This document shows positions 9,907-21,553 of a stretch of DNA of 64,000 nt, piece by piece (positions within the stretch are counted from its first letter, which is position 1; the number at the start of each line of letters is the position of its first letter). This DNA is from CAYUST01 sp964447535 (lineage in GTDB: Bacteria > Patescibacteriota > Gracilibacteria > Absconditabacterales > Absconditicoccaceae), in NCBI GenBank assembly GCA_964447535.1, contig CAYUST010000004.1:1-64000 (forward strand). Reading direction: 5' to 3'. The position numbers and the translations under genes were made by a program. A model generated the notes under the pieces. That model was not told where the DNA came from, did no database searches, and was given only the letters and a program-made list of their open reading frames with translations.

Positions 9907-10796
9907 ATGAAATTACTTATCCAAATTCCCTGCAAAAATGAGGAAGGCACCTTGCCTAGTGTTTTGGCTGAACTACCCAAATCTCTACCTGGCATTACCC
10001 ACATAGAGACGCTGGTTATAGATGATGGAAGCACGGACGCTACGGTACAGGTTGCTAAAAATTTGTGAGTGACGCATGTGCTTAGCTTTGCTGCCAATAG
10101 AGGTCTCTGAGACGCCTTTCGTGCTGGTATGGTATTTGCACTCCAGCAGTGAGCAGATATTTTGGTGAATACTGATGCAGACAATCAATATCCTGGTTCA
10201 TATATCGCAGATCTGGTAGCGCCTTTGGTAGCAGGGCAAGCGGATATTGCCATAGGAGATAGAAGACCTGGGCATGTTGCTCATTTTCGTTGGTACAAAA
10301 AAATTCTCCAGCGTTTTGGTAATATGGTGATGCAATTTTTCACGTGAGTCTATATGCCTGATGCAGTGAGTTGATTTCGTGCGTACAACAAAGAAGCACT
10401 TGAAATGCTCAATGTGACCGTGAGATTCAGCTACGTGATAGACACTATTTTGCAAGCGTATCAAAAGGGCTTAGCGATCGTTCGAGTCCCCATCACAACC
10501 AACGCACCTACACGTCCTTCTAGGTTATTCAAAAACATTTGGGTGCATATACAAAAGTCAGCAGTGAGTATTTTGAGAGTATATACGATGTATGCGCCAT
10601 TTAGAATTTTTTTGTTGGCAAGTATTCCGTTTTTGTTGATTGGACTGGCTGGTGTCCTGAGATTTCTTCGACGATATCGGGTACTAGGAGAGGGCAGTGG
10701 AAAAATACAGTCTTTGATTATAGCAAGCGTTTTGATTATGATTGGTATGAACTTCATTTCTCTAGGAATCATCGGAGATGTAATCGCTAGAAATAG
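9907..10796 (+). CDS. family 2 glycosyltransferase, polyprenyl-phosphate type, 3' end in gap
   Basis: The N-terminal GT-A domain has IPCKNEEGTLPSVL, VIDDGSTDAT, NRGLGDAFRAG and DADNQYP (metal-binding DxD region). About 60 residues on is GDRRPGH, followed by the SGFRAY motif typical of dolichyl/undecaprenyl-phosphate sugar transferases (DPMS-like). Two C-terminal helices follow (about 215-240 and 255-280). Such enzymes load a sugar onto polyprenyl phosphate for GT-C enzymes, which suits the neighbouring polytopic proteins. The Gly of NRGLGDA and of VSGFRA are TGA. The extreme C-terminus is lost at 10797. Confidence 0.87.
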
Positions 10797-10896
10797 NNNN
10801 NNNNNNNNNNNNNNNNNNNNNNNNNNNNNNNNNNNNNNNNNNNNNNNNNNNNNNNNNNNNNNNNNNNNNNNNNNNNNNNNNNNNNNNNNNNNNNNN
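10797..10896. other. scaffold gap (100 N)
   Basis: No shared flanking sequence. At least the GT2 C-terminus and the start of the following fragment are missing. Confidence 0.95.
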
Positions 10897-10995
10897 CCAC
10901 TTGCCTATGCTACTGGTTTGGGCTGGAGTGGTGTCGTGGTGACGAGTATTGCAACCCTTGGATTGCTGCGAGTTTGTAGATCATTTCATTCATAA
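10897..10995 (+). CDS. C-terminal fragment of a membrane protein
   Basis: Thirty-two codons after the gap ending in TAA; hydrophobic (GLGWSGVVVTSIATLGLL), ending RSFHS. It could be the end of the GT2 protein before the gap or of a separate small membrane protein lost in it. Only the presence of an open frame and the nine-base spacing to the next start support it. Confidence 0.4.
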   Translation, partial: PLAYATGLGWSGVVVTSIATLGLLRVCRSFHS

Positions 10996-11004
10996 TATAT
11001 TCGG

Positions 11005-12177
11005 ATGCACGTGGTACTTATACAAAATACGGAAATCGGAGGGCATCTCGCTTTGTCTACATTTTTGACATGATTACTTGCGCAGTATCCTCAAACTCAT
11101 CAAGACAGATACGCGGTAATATGTGGGCAAGTGCTCCCTTCTCCACGTACAACCAAGATTGCTCAAATGATGCAGATATATGCAATGCATACTTCCTACA
11201 ATGTCATTTTGGATAATCTTCGTTTTGCGCGAAGGGCATTTGTCACACTTCGTCGTATTGGACATATTCACCCCATAGATGTGGTACATTGTTTGTACCC
11301 ACATTCTTCACTGTTGGCAGCGGTAATGTACAAGTGGTTGATCAGTAGGCGCGTCAAGATTATATATGATGTCAGAAGTCCATGGATACGCATGAGTCTA
11401 GCAAACAACCATGTGCGTCATTGGAAGCGTATGTTTGTAGGAATAATGCACGGAGTAGAATACCTACTCGTACGTATGATAGACCAGATAGTATATATTA
11501 CGCAGTGACTTGCTGATCGATATCAGCAAACATATCATCTCCCGAAGACTATACCTGTGTCGTGTATTCCTACGGGTGTTGATGTGGCTTTTTGGCAACA
11601 AGCAAGAGATGACGCTACGGTCTCTCATATCAAGGAAGAATTGGCTATTCCTCCTGATCGATTGGTGATCGGCTATATAGGTACGATTTCTCGTATGAGG
11701 AAGATGGAAGATTTTTTTGTGCAGCAGCAACAGACACTCATATGAAGTAAAGTAGTGTTTGTACTTATTGGTGATGGAGACGGTGTGCAGGAATTGGAAC
11801 AGGTAGTAGCAACACATCATCTTCAGAAACATGTCCGTTTGCTCGGCAAACAACCACAGCATACATTGATGCCATATATGCATGTTTTCGATCGAGGACG
11901 ATGTCATTTGCCTGACATTTTTGTATTTAGACAGAGTTTTCCGTTGAAGATATTGGAGTACTTGGCAGCAGGAGTGCCCATACTTTGTTCAAAGATTGAT
12001 GCACATATTACTCTTGCACAGGAGTTTCCAAGTCATATACAGATATACGACCACCACATACCGTTTGCAACTCTGCAACGCATTCCTCATCGTCAGCCAG
12101 CAAACATCATGCAGTATGATTGGTCGGTATTGGTGGCGCGTTACCATCGTATATATGCAGATCTTATTGCATCATAG
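11005..12177 (+). CDS. family 4 glycosyltransferase (GT-B)
   Basis: The 390-residue protein has a two-domain GT-B layout. The N-terminal domain begins VVLIQNTEIGGHLALSTFL and contains the VVHCLYPHSSLLA and IIYDVRSPW stretches. The C-terminal domain begins VIGYIGTISR, then FVLIGDGDG, and ends with the nucleotide-sugar site PLKILEYLAAGVPIL, a form of the EX7E motif with its first Glu missing (FRQSFPLKILE). TGA codons occur at four places including GLLAQYP and ITQGLADRY. Donor and acceptor sugars cannot be read from sequence. It belongs to the first glycan block. Confidence 0.85.
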
Positions 12178-12205
12178 ATAGTATTTTTATTTGCCTTTCG
12201 TGTAC

Positions 12206-13708
12206 ATGCTAAGACGTGTGACCTGGACAGGAATTGTAGCGATGCTTAGTCTCTTCTTTTGGTTGGGGCAATGGGCAAATATCCAAAGAATTGGTGCATA
12301 TTTTCCCGCATACGATCCATTTTATCACTATGCAGTGGCTGCGCAATATACAGAAACACATACGGTGAGTCGTATGGTGCGCGATGCGCTGGTGCCCAGT
12401 GAAATTATGTACACGTCATTGCATCATCTCCAAGGACCTATCGTCGTCTTGTTGACCGACTTACACTTGATTGATGTGTTTGCCCGAGGTGGGCCACTGT
12501 TGTTTTGGCTCATTGGGATGTTGTTTATCTTGCGTACGGGACAACACACCAAAAACCGACGGCGAGCATGTTTGATAGGGGGGGCAGTACGAACGTCTCC
12601 GTATTTGTTGACACGTTTTAGTATGTATTTACCCGAAAACAGTGCACTGCTGTTGTTGGTATTGTTGTTGCACGCTTTGTGGTATAACAACAAGTGGTTG
12701 ACGCGAGGAATTCTTATCGTCTACGGATATATGCACTATAGATCATGGTATGTTCCCTTGGGCACCGTCATGTTGTATGTCACGTGAGTTGCAGCGTTAT
12801 TACCAGGTCTATCTGTGCGTCATCGTCGAATCCAGCGGTTGCGTAGTGTCGCCATACTATTGCTCATAGTCGTGCTTTCGTATCCGATCAACCAAGAATT
12901 TTTTGCATCGGTCTGGTACATGATTTCCGGCTGGTTGGGACATGCTCAACCATGGGCAACTATAGCACCAGATAAGACACTATATGTGGTACCAAGTATC
13001 TCTGATTTTGTGCAACAGGTAGGCATCATGGTAGTATCTTTGCTGGTGGTTTCCACCAGTTTGACGTTACGTCAGTTGATGCAAAAGTGAGTGCGTACTA
13101 CGCAAGATGTCTTGGCATTGGTGACACTGTGTGTGCTTGTGCTTTTGTTGGTGTGCTATTTTTCTCCCTTTATTGCACAGCAAGTCCCTTGATATAGGTT
13201 TGCTTCATATATCATTATTTTTACATGATTTTTGGCCATACTGCATGCACCGACATTTGCTGATACCCGTATGATGCGTATCGCGATAGGTGCACTATTG
13301 CTGGCTATAGCAACCAAATGGTTTGCTCCGTATGGATGGAGTGGACTCACAGAGGGTGATGTGCGTGCGATGCAGTTTGTACGTACATCGTACCCCCAAG
13401 CATGAGTGATTTCACTTGGTGCTCCACTGTATACATTACTTCCTCATGCAGAACGAGATCCTGCAGTTTTGTCAGCTATATTGTATACGCCTGATGCAAC
13501 TGAACTGACTAACTTATTTCATGCGAGATATGCGTGAGTGACCCAGGAACTTGTGATTATGTTATCCACCAACCAAGTGAAATCACGAAGATTGCAACAA
13601 TTGCCACTGTATACCATTTTGCAATCATACCCAAGAGTATATGTAGATCCTACGTACATGACGCAGGTGTTTTATGTGCCACTGTCAGCTACATGAAATC
13701 TCGAATAA
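12206..13708 (+). CDS. polytopic membrane protein, GT-C-like
   Basis: 500 residues with about ten helices, built like the gene at 7949. After the first helix comes AYFPAYDPFYHYAVAA; DPFYHY recalls the DxxYH loop of STT3-like and related GT-C transferases. The C-terminal 130 residues are hydrophilic. Six or more TGA codons occur. An in-frame TTG 15 bases upstream (12191) is an alternative start. Its last 16 bases overlap the next gene, which suggests translational coupling. The specific function is not known. Confidence 0.6.
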
Positions 13709-14589
13709 CTGCATGCAAAAGGCGATGTTTGCATCGATGTGTAGCGCACCCTTGGTTGTTCAATCGTATCTTGGCTGTGTGTACAGGCAGGGAAATGTCT
13801 GAAGTGCATCTGTTGCCAACAATCAATGGAGAGCAGCATGAGGAGTATCGTATTGCTCCATTCATAGCAGCTTCCAAAAGAGCTGGTATTAGTGGTATAG
13901 CTAGATTACATAATTCCGCGATATTTTTGGAGGTCGTGGTGGAGAGTTGGTTGGAGCTGTGCGATGAGATCGTGCTTATTGATAATGCTTCCACGGATAG
14001 TACACCTGAAATTTGTACTTCCTTGCAACAGCGTTATCCTGACAAAATTCGTTTTTTGATTTATCCATTTGCTGTAGCACAAGTGTGATCTGTAGCACAC
14101 CAACAAACACCAGCAGACTCGGTCCATAGTTTGGTATATTATTACAATCGAGCATTTGCGCAAGCACGTTTTCAAACGGTAGTCAAGATTGATGACGACA
14201 ATCTTTTCATAGCATCCTGGCATACTCCACAGGTGCTCAAGGCACAGATCTTGCAGATGCCAGCCAACACTTATATGACGTTTTCTGGATACAATGTGCA
14301 GCGACATCCATTGGAGCACAAATATATGTTGTTGCCGGTAGCAATGAGATATTCAGGATTGGTGGGAGATATTGGTTGGTATGTGCAAACGGAGCATACC
14401 GTGTTTTACAAAGATATTGCTTATGAAAAATTAGCACGTCGTCATTTGCGTTGGCAACGAGCGGGAATGTGCTACCTGCATCTCAAATATTGTAAACCGG
14501 AGTTTGCAACACACCTATTTCCTGGGGCGTACACATATGATGCAGCAATAGCTACGTTGTTGGAGACGTATGTGCCTGCGCCTACATAG
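13693..14589 (+). CDS. glycosyltransferase family 2-like protein
   Basis: The 298-residue protein contains ISGIARLHNSAIFLEVVVES and EIVLIDNASTDST, the GT2 donor-binding start, then KIDDDNLFI as the metal-binding acidic triad. The start overlaps the preceding gene by 16 bases; the N-terminal VAHPWLFNRIL fits a helix seen before some GT2 domains. ATG at 13795 is an alternative that would remove 34 residues. One TGA (AQVGSVAH). The end overlaps the convergent methyltransferase by eight bases. It may be a variant lineage of GT2 because the usual QxxRW region is not clear. Confidence 0.72.
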
Positions 14590-15274
14590 GTTTGGTATAC
14601 CACAAGCACAAATAACTACTTATACTATGATGACTCGTATGCACCAAGAGTTTGGTGAGAGGACGTCGCTGACTAAGTGCGTGTCGTCGACGGAGAGATC
14701 TAGGGAGAAGGGCGGTATACAACCCGCGTTTTTTTTGGCAAACGAGACCTGCGGATTCCCGTAGGTGATTGAGCTGTCCGAGTGTGTACTCTTTGACGTG
14801 GAATCTATTGTATATAATAGTGGAATTACAGATTCTTTGCACTCTATGCGGTAATCTGTCGTCATTTGGCGTGGTTAAAAAGAGATTGCCTCCAGGGATG
14901 AGGACGCGAGCGAGTTCATGTGCGTACGCCTGGACATCATCTATATGTTCGATGTTTTCTACAGAAATAATCGTAGTAAAAGTATTGTCTGGTAGATCGA
15001 GTGCTGTAGCAGACATAACCATGTAGGTGATATTGGGAAGTGCATTGTGTGCCTTCGCATATGAGATCACGTGAGCATCTATATCAAGAGCGACAAATTG
15101 TTTGTCAGGATGTGCTGCTGCCATTTGCTTGGTGCCAAATCCATAGCCACATCCTACATCAAGAATATGCCCCCCTTGAATTGCTTGTGTAGCTAAGCGG
15201 TATCTGGTGATATGCAGATAAACATCAAGCTGATCAGTAAATTTGGTATAGTCTATCCTTTCGACGTGTTCCAT
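14582..15274 (-). CDS. class I SAM-dependent methyltransferase
   Basis: The 230-residue protein has the SAM-binding motif ILDVGCGYGFGTKQM, then FVALDID, MSATALDLPDNTF, SVENIEHIDD and LIPGGNLFLTTPN, the pattern of UbiE/type-11 methyltransferases. No in-frame TGA. It starts 22 bases inside the end of the flippase gene, so the two are co-translated. In this context the substrate is probably a sugar or lipid-linked glycan, which is an inference. The chosen start MEHVERIDY removes 64 upstream codons that belong to the overlapping flippase in another frame. Confidence 0.85.
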   Translation of the reverse strand: MEHVERIDYTKFTDQLDVYLHITRYRLATQAIQGGHILDVGCGYGFGTKQMAAAHPDKQFVALDIDAHVISYAKAHNALPNITYMVMSATALDLPDNTFTTIISVENIEHIDDVQAYAHELARVLIPGGNLFLTTPNDDRLPHRVQRICNSTIIYNRFHVKEYTLGQLNHLRESAGLVCQKKRGLYTALLPRSLRRRHALSQRRPLTKLLVHTSHHSISSYLCLWYTKPM

Positions 15275-16527
15275 GTTGGTCTGGTCAAATAAAATGCACA
15301 AAAGAGTGTGTACAGCAGATATGATCCAACGGTAGTTCGTGCTGCTGATCGGTATCCATAATGAGGAATGAGCAAAAGATTGCAACCTACATTTATCACG
15401 GCAGTGCAAGCAAGTCACCAGACGTTGATATGATCTTTTTGTAGACTCATTAGACAGGTATATCATCGATTACTGAGTGGCTCGAGTCGGCAATAGATTC
15501 GCAGGATAATGAGTACTGCCAACGATGGCGTATAGGCACCCAATACCGATCGTCCAGACGCAATGAGTAAGTATGTCATGCACATGCAACACAAAATCAC
15601 AGGCGTATTCCGCCACAGAATACGCTTACATCCTTGAAGATATCGTGCCTTCGCCGTCGCTGGTGTGATGCCACGGGACGTGATGGGGAGGAGTGCATGG
15701 AAACACGCAGCACTGAGACTCGTGTAAATCAAGGTAATTTTGTATGCAAAGGCATATTCTCCAAGAGCGGTATATTGCCCAAGTTGGCCAAGAATGACTT
15801 GATCAGCACTAATATACAAAGCAATCAGGATGCTACTAATCCCTATCGGGAAAGCTTGTTTACCTCGTTTGAGGAGTGAAGTTATTGTATACAATTGCCG
15901 AGGTGACGCGAGAAGCTGCCTAGTATATCGTCGTGATACACCGAGATGAATTCCACTTGCCAAGAGTAATCACCACAAAAAACTAAGAATACTCGGCATT
16001 GCTCGTGCTACTATGGCACTACATATGATCATACATACTCCATTGAGAATCTTGATGAGAGCTTCACGTTGCATGTGTTGATGAATGCGATGCAATGCTC
16101 TGATATATTCAGCATAGCTATTGATGACAGATACACCAAAAAATATGCTCAAGTAGAGCACTACGAGCGCTGCCCCAAACATAAGCGCATACAGCGCTAA
16201 GATCACGGTGGCTCCACATGCAAGATATATTTTGAGCTGGCAGCTTTTTTGGATAGCAGCTGTTTGAGTCTCGGGATGTTGGGTGCTTTGCCTAATGGTC
16301 AACGGAAGGAGACCAAAATCTACAAGCAAAATAAGGGTACCAATGAAACTCATCACAAAACTATAGAGACCAAACTCCTTTGGTCAGAGTACAAATGCGA
16401 TATACAACAAGACGAGCAACGTCGCACCTTTAGCTATAATATCAGAAAACATCAGCCAAAACGTATTTTTCAAAAATGTCTGCTGAGGAGAATGATTATT
16501 GAGGAGTTGAGAGATATATTTTTGCAT
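15253..16527 (-). CDS. Wzx/MATE-like polysaccharide flippase
   Basis: 424 residues with about twelve helices. The start FLKNTFWLMFSDIIAKGATLL then LGPKEFGLYSF is typical of the polysaccharide-biosynthesis flippase family that moves undecaprenyl-linked glycans across the membrane. The C-terminal INVGCNLLLIPHYGYRSAA matches the usual NLxLIPxYG motif. Four TGA codons are read as Gly, among them LGPKEFG and SNRGYTC; with the standard code the protein would break into pieces and lose its last 70 residues. A second flippase lies at 46933, pointing to two export routes. Confidence 0.85.
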
Positions 16528-16623
16528 GCTGGCATACTAGGAGAAACGCTTGTGATTGCAATCTATGATTTTTTACGTATATCCTTTTTGTGAAATCTCC
16601 TTGGTTTTATTTATGCAAGCACT

Positions 16624-18342
16624 ATGCACAAACATTTTGGACATACCCCATTGACGCGAGTAGTGGGACTAGTAGTAGTGGTCGCAGTACTCGTGGGCTG
16701 GTATCGTTTTTTTTCTGAAGATGCGCAAGAGGAGCAAGAGCTCCGACAGCGTTGAGATTATTTTGCGCTTGCGAATATAGAGGAGAGCAAATCGATCGAT
16801 CCATTTGTAAGACTCATAGCGACGCTCAAGTTGTGAGATATAGACCGTGCGTATGGAGATGCATATGAACTACCTATAGCCTCTGCACCAGATTGGTGGC
16901 AGATGGTGTATAAGGCACTGACGTTGAGATCCAAGTGAGACCTTGATAGTGCACAAGCGATCTTGCGTGGTGTACAGTCAGACGATCAGATATTGACTTC
17001 ATTATTTTTGGCATTGAGAGCGCAACTCTATTGTGAACAGCAACGTTTTGAAGAATGTGCTTTGTTGGCAAATGATAGTGTCAAACTAGATCCGCTTGCA
17101 GCATATGGTATCGGATTGCAAGCATGGGCTGCTCGTGGTCAGTGAGCGTATGCGCAAGCACATGAATTACGAAAGAAAGCTGAGCAATTTGATATTGTAG
17201 CTACGAATTGGGTGCAATTTAACCGTGGATTGACAGCGTTTTATGTACGCGATTTTCAGGCTGCTTCTGGTTATTTATCTGATCTCACTGTAGTGCAGCC
17301 TGGAGAAAAAGATATGCAGATTACCTATGATGCAATGCTATTTATGGGAAGAATAGCTTTACATCTTGATCAATATGAACAAGCAAATACATGGTTTTTG
17401 GTAGCTAAGAACTACAAACTAAGCCAACAAAAATCAGTTCGAGTACCTGATCTTTGGATAGCGAGAGTACATATGACCCAAGGAGATTATACGTGAGCGA
17501 GTGCCATTTATGCATCACTTTATGCGCAATTCCCTACAGTAGTAGAAATCATTACCGATGCTTTGGTCCCTGCGTATACCCTGGGTGATCAAGCACAAGT
17601 AATCAAGCTCAAGCAGCAGCTGGATTTGGTGATTGGTACAGGGATCGAAAGTCATTTGCTCGCTGCACAAAAAATGCTCCGTCTAGGAGATATTGATACG
17701 GCAACTTCCTATATGACCAAAGCCGACTTTTTGTTGGAGTCGTATCCTACATGAGATATACGTGAGCAGTTGCATCAACGTGTCCGTATGGCTTGGTATG
17801 ATGTGTTTGCTACTTCTTTGGTCCAAAATTTACAGCAAAGTGGTAGTCTGGCATGGCCACTTGGTCGTTTGACTGCGCTTGCGCCGGAGAGCCAAAAGAC
17901 CTATTTCTTCGAGTGATTGGTGGCTTTGCTCGTCGATAAACCAGCTGACGCTCAACTGTATTTTTCTAGAATTCCTGGACTTTCTACTGCCAAAGACCAA
18001 GCATATGTTCACGTACGATATCTTTTGTTGACCAAACAGCCCAAAGCAGCCTTAGAATTACTTACTCAGGTGGTGGGTGCAACTGATACTGATCCCAAAA
18101 CGCTATGGATGAAGCGAGCCTTGGCTACGTATATTTGAGATGAGACATTAGCAACTTCGTATGTAGATGCGCTACGTGCTGGAGGGGTGCAGCTACTCCC
18201 TGAGAGCACCAACAAACAACTATGGCAAACGGCTATGGTATCATTCCGTCCTTGGATAGATCGGTTGTTGATGTATGCTAACCACGAATATTTATGGCTA
18301 CATGAACCTATTTTAACGCTGGATGAGCGTAATGATTTCTAA
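16624..18342 (+). CDS. membrane-anchored TPR repeat protein
   Basis: 572 residues. One helix near the N-terminus (about 13-29, VVGLVVVVAVLVGW) is followed by repeated helix pairs with TPR spacing, for example AQLYCEQQRFEECALLAND and RIALHLDQYEQANTWF. There is no catalytic motif. Seven or more TGA codons. It is divergent from the flippase and overlaps the next membrane gene by 20 bases. TPR proteins in glycan loci often scaffold assembly enzymes; that role here is inferred from context only. Confidence 0.72.
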
Positions 18343-18760
18343 ATTTTGGCGTCAATATGGGGTGACACTACTCACTTGGTGGGTAGGGCGACTCTGTTTG
18401 TATGCATTGGTGCATTGGCGATTTCCTAGTGTACTTTTGGTGCGAATGGTGCTTTGGGGTATAGCAGTATATTGGCGACGTGCTGATTTGCTGCACGGGC
18501 TCCCTTGGGGAAATGAGATAGTGTCAACGGAGTATGTGTGGGTGGCAATAGGTGTGAGTGGAGGGGCTCTTATATGGACATTATTTCCCTATGATCAGCG
18601 TGATGTGGCTTGTGTAGTCGCTATAGGATGCGCTCGAGCAATATGGACGGTTGGGTGGTTTCTCCAGCACCAGACATGGGTATATATAGAGAAGAGCAGG
18701 TGATGGTGGATACGGGTATTTTTGTGGATGGGAGCGCTTATGTCTCTATTTTTTGGCTAA
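18323..18760 (+). CDS. small membrane protein (145 aa)
   Basis: Four hydrophobic stretches with many Trp and Arg residues (WWVGRLCLYALVHWRF, IWTLFP). A TGA at 18701 reads as Gly and adds a further helix (WWIRVFLWMGALMSLFFG) before TAA. It starts inside the end of the TPR gene. I do not recognise the family. The spacing suggests it belongs with the TPR protein. Confidence 0.6.
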
Positions 18761-18859
18761 AAATACACGATCGGAGGAGAAAAAAAAGTCCTCCAAAATT
18801 TGCATTTTTTGACGGGGAGGTGTACACTTAGAGTACATTATTTTCCTTACTTAATCTCC

Positions 18860-19438
18860 ATGAAAACTTATTTGTATGTAGTATGCTTTGGTATCAGTCT
18901 ACTCATCACGCCGGCAGCATTTGCAACATATGGTGGTGGTGCATGATCATCAAGCAGGAGCTCGTTTTCTACTCAATCTGTCAGCCCGTCTACGTTGCTG
19001 GACAAGGATGTATGTCCCGATGGTGATGAATCACCTAGTTTCTACGACGGTACCTGTGGTGATGTAGAGGAGAAGAAGCAAGATGTAGAGGTACTCAATC
19101 GTCCATTGACCAAGGACGAGGTTGAGGCAATCACGGTCATCAAGAAGCAAAAAAAGCAACTTTTGAGTACGACTCCCACGCCAAAAAATCCCAAAGCGGT
19201 TATAGCTGCACGTTATCTCAAAGAGAAAATTGCTACAGATAAGGCATTGGATCGTTGGATCAGCAAAAACAAAGTAGCAATGCATCTTAGACTACTCACT
19301 ATCTTCAACAAACTGCAGTATGCCAAAGAGAAGGTAGCTATCAAATCATTGTCTGCTAAACCGAGAATTATGGCTATACTACAATATATTCAAGATAGAG
19401 TCGTCTTGTTGATCGATTTGGACAAAGTGAGTAAATAA
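18860..19438 (+). CDS. secreted protein of unknown function
   Basis: The 192-residue product has a clear signal peptide (LYVVCFGISLLITPAAFA) with a likely cut after AFA. A Gly/Ser-rich stretch follows, then an acidic Cys pair (DKDVCPDGDE, DGTCGD), then a basic helical C-terminal half (KKQKKQLL, KEKIATDKALD). One TGA falls in the Gly run. The CPDGDESPSFYDGTC segment recalls short Ca-binding or Cys-knot modules but is not a match I can name. The gene stands alone between other units. Confidence 0.65.
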
Positions 19439-19711
19439 GTAGTCTGATTAACAAAATTGTCTTATTATACATCTTTTTGCAAAAAAGTATATGTTTTTGC
19501 TTACCAAATGAAATGATTTAGGTTGTAGTTTGTATAAAATTGCCTATGGTAGTGCATACACAGATGAATATAGTCTGTACTCATAGGGTTCGGTGCAGGA
19601 GTATTTGGTCAGTGAAACCATCTATGCTTCCCAAAACGGGAGCAAACTAAATAGTACGTAGTTGTATGTGTGGTGAAATTAATGTATTTTTGTTTTGTTT
19701 TGAAAAATATA

Positions 19712-20383
19712 ATGATAGCCGGGTATCCTTGAGCAGAAAAGTATGAAACATGGATATGGAAACTACATGAGAAAATACAATACAGTAAGCAATGGTTGAA
19801 CACTACTTCTCGCAAACTCATAGCATGAGGTAGGTTTGGTCGAACTGTCGGTAGTGCACAAATTACTTCTCTTTTCCCTCATGTTTTGGCACAGATAGAG
19901 CTCCACAGTCGTTATTTGCGATCAGTGACACTGAGCTGTGCATTGAGTGTTTTCCTCTTTATTGGACTACAAGGTGTCAGTGCAGCGTGAGAACAAACAG
20001 CTACAGCAGCATGAGATATTGCTACCCTCCAACAGCATTTTAGTGACGAGGCAATTTTCGTCAATGGTGCGTTGCTCTGGTCCAAACAAGCGCGCACGAG
20101 CTCTGCGCACAAGCCTGCGAGAGCGGTCGCTTGAGTTATACAATCTAAACCCTTACCAACTCCTAGAGAATTCATCATCTCACCGACTGTTGAGTGAAAA
20201 GGTATACTTGCACAGTTACGTTCATTCAGCGACAAAGAACACCGTGACAACAAAAGAAGAGAGATCGTCCTCCAATCAAGACGATGATTGAGAAAAATAC
20301 ACCAAAAAAAAGATAACTCTCTGTTGGCCCTCATTCATTGGCTGTTACTCAAAGAAGAGCAGTCACCTGAGCTGACTACATAA
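19712..20383 (+). CDS. predicted membrane protein visible only with UGA = Gly
   Basis: This frame runs 223 codons without TAA or TAG but contains seven TGA codons, so standard annotation would leave the area empty. The product starts MIAGYPGAEKYETWIWK, is basic, and has one strong helix around residues 75-95 (SVTLSCALSVFLFIGLQG) followed by an Ala/Gly segment. The C-terminal part is rich in Lys and Arg (KEHRDNKRREIVLQSRR). ATG at 19682 is an alternative start. The family is not recognised. Support is the long clean frame, the coherent membrane segment and the fit to the next gene's promoter. Confidence 0.6.
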
Positions 20384-20396
20384 AAACACAGACATC

Positions 20397-20429
20397 TTGA
20401 CTTGTAATACATACTAATATTTGTATTAC
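20397..20429 (+). promoter_or_regulatory. candidate pyrE promoter with inverted repeat
   Basis: A TTGACT hexamer is followed by the inverted repeat GTAATAC-N12-GTATTAC. No good -10 box lies at the usual distance, so the repeat may be an operator or a leader hairpin. Confidence 0.3.
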
Positions 20430-20463
20430 TTTTTCTTGTAACCAAATTAAAACAAAAGCAATT

Positions 20464-21174
20464 ATGGAAAAAATTCTGTCTCAAATCAAGCGTGAAATTA
20501 TTGAGCGTATGTTTGCTCTTGGAGCAATCAAGTTGAATCCGAGGGTCCCATTCCAATGGGCTTCAGGAAATCTCATGCCTATCTACAATGACAATCGTTT
20601 ATTGTTTGGTGACGATCAGGGCAAAGAGCACGTGATGAACGGATTTGATTTCCTCGTCGAAGAACACGAGCTAAAAGCTGATTTCGTAGCAGGAGTTGCT
20701 ACAGCAGGGATTCCTCCAAGTGTGCTTTTTGGGTATCTCAACAATTTACCTACGGGGTATGTACGGGATAAACCCAAAGCTCACGGCATGAAGAACCGTA
20801 TCGAGGGTATTACTGATCGTGGGTTTCAAGGAGAGAGAGTCTTGGTGATCGAGGATCTTGTTTCCTTCGGAGGCAGTAGTGCAGATGCGGTACAGGCGGT
20901 GCGAGATATGGGGGGTGTAGTAGATGCATGCCTTTGTATCTTTAGCTATGGTCTTGATGAAGCGAGCGCAGTGTTTGCAGGAAGTCGTCCTTACAACAAT
21001 GATGGCGCTAAACTTAAGCAACCGTGTATGCTTTTGCCCTTATTGACCTATGATGACGTCATTGATTATGCTGAACAACAACAAAAGTTTTCGCCCATAG
21101 AGATTAGTATGCTCCGCGAATGGCGCGAAGACCCTACGCAATGGCAATACATCCATGGACACACTGCTGTGTAG
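20464..21174 (+). CDS. pyrE: orotate phosphoribosyltransferase
   Basis: Converts orotate and PRPP to OMP in pyrimidine synthesis. The 236-residue protein has FQWASGNLMPIYNDNR (orotate side), AGVATAGIPPSV, VRDKPKAHG with the catalytic Lys, and the PRPP site VLVIEDLVSFGGSSADAV. It is about 25 residues longer than E. coli PyrE, from an insertion after the first domain and a C-terminal tail. No in-frame TGA, which suggests good expression. No other pyr genes are in the window. A strong terminator follows. Confidence 0.92.
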   Translation: MEKILSQIKREIIERMFALGAIKLNPRVPFQWASGNLMPIYNDNRLLFGDDQGKEHVMNGFDFLVEEHELKADFVAGVATAGIPPSVLFGYLNNLPTGYVRDKPKAHGMKNRIEGITDRGFQGERVLVIEDLVSFGGSSADAVQAVRDMGGVVDACLCIFSYGLDEASAVFAGSRPYNNDGAKLKQPCMLLPLLTYDDVIDYAEQQQKFSPIEISMLREWREDPTQWQYIHGHTAV

Positions 21175-21191
21175 TAATCATGAAGAAATTG

Positions 21192-21219
21192 AATCCCCAG
21201 GCATGCCCTGGGGATTTTC
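21192..21219 (+). terminator. Rho-independent terminator of pyrE
   Basis: Perfect 10-bp stem AATCCCCAGG / CCTGGGGATT with a 5-nt loop, then TTCTGT. The U tract is short. Confidence 0.75.
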
Positions 21220-21230
21220 TGTCAACCATC

Positions 21231-21358
21231 AAAAAAATCACGTTCGTGATATCTTTGCATCTTCATAACAAAGTTTAATTGATACAATGATATTTCGCCC
21301 CCAAAAAACACGTAGTGATTTTGGAGGAGCGAATTATCCCTGTGGGATCCTGCACCTT
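21231..21358 (+). repeat. structured dispersed repeat, copy A
   Basis: Contains the hairpin ATCACGTTCGTGAT, the core ATCTTTGCATCTTCATAAC, and near its end GGGATCCTGCACC. Related copies lie at 35541 and, inverted, at 48641. It occupies most of the gap between pyrE and the DsbA gene; nothing else is visible there apart from AT-rich sequence. Confidence 0.65.
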
Positions 21359-21553
21359 TTTGCTGCGGGTCATGATTGTGAGTGTGTAAATGCAAAACAG
21401 AGCATTACTTAAAGCAATCTTAAATTGCTATCATCATATACTATTATCCTTTGTCAAACAAAAACATACGTAAACACTTGATTTTTAGACGATAAATCGG
21501 TAGAGTAGCGCAGATAATTTTTTGTTTTTTTATTCTTTTTTTGTGCAACGAGT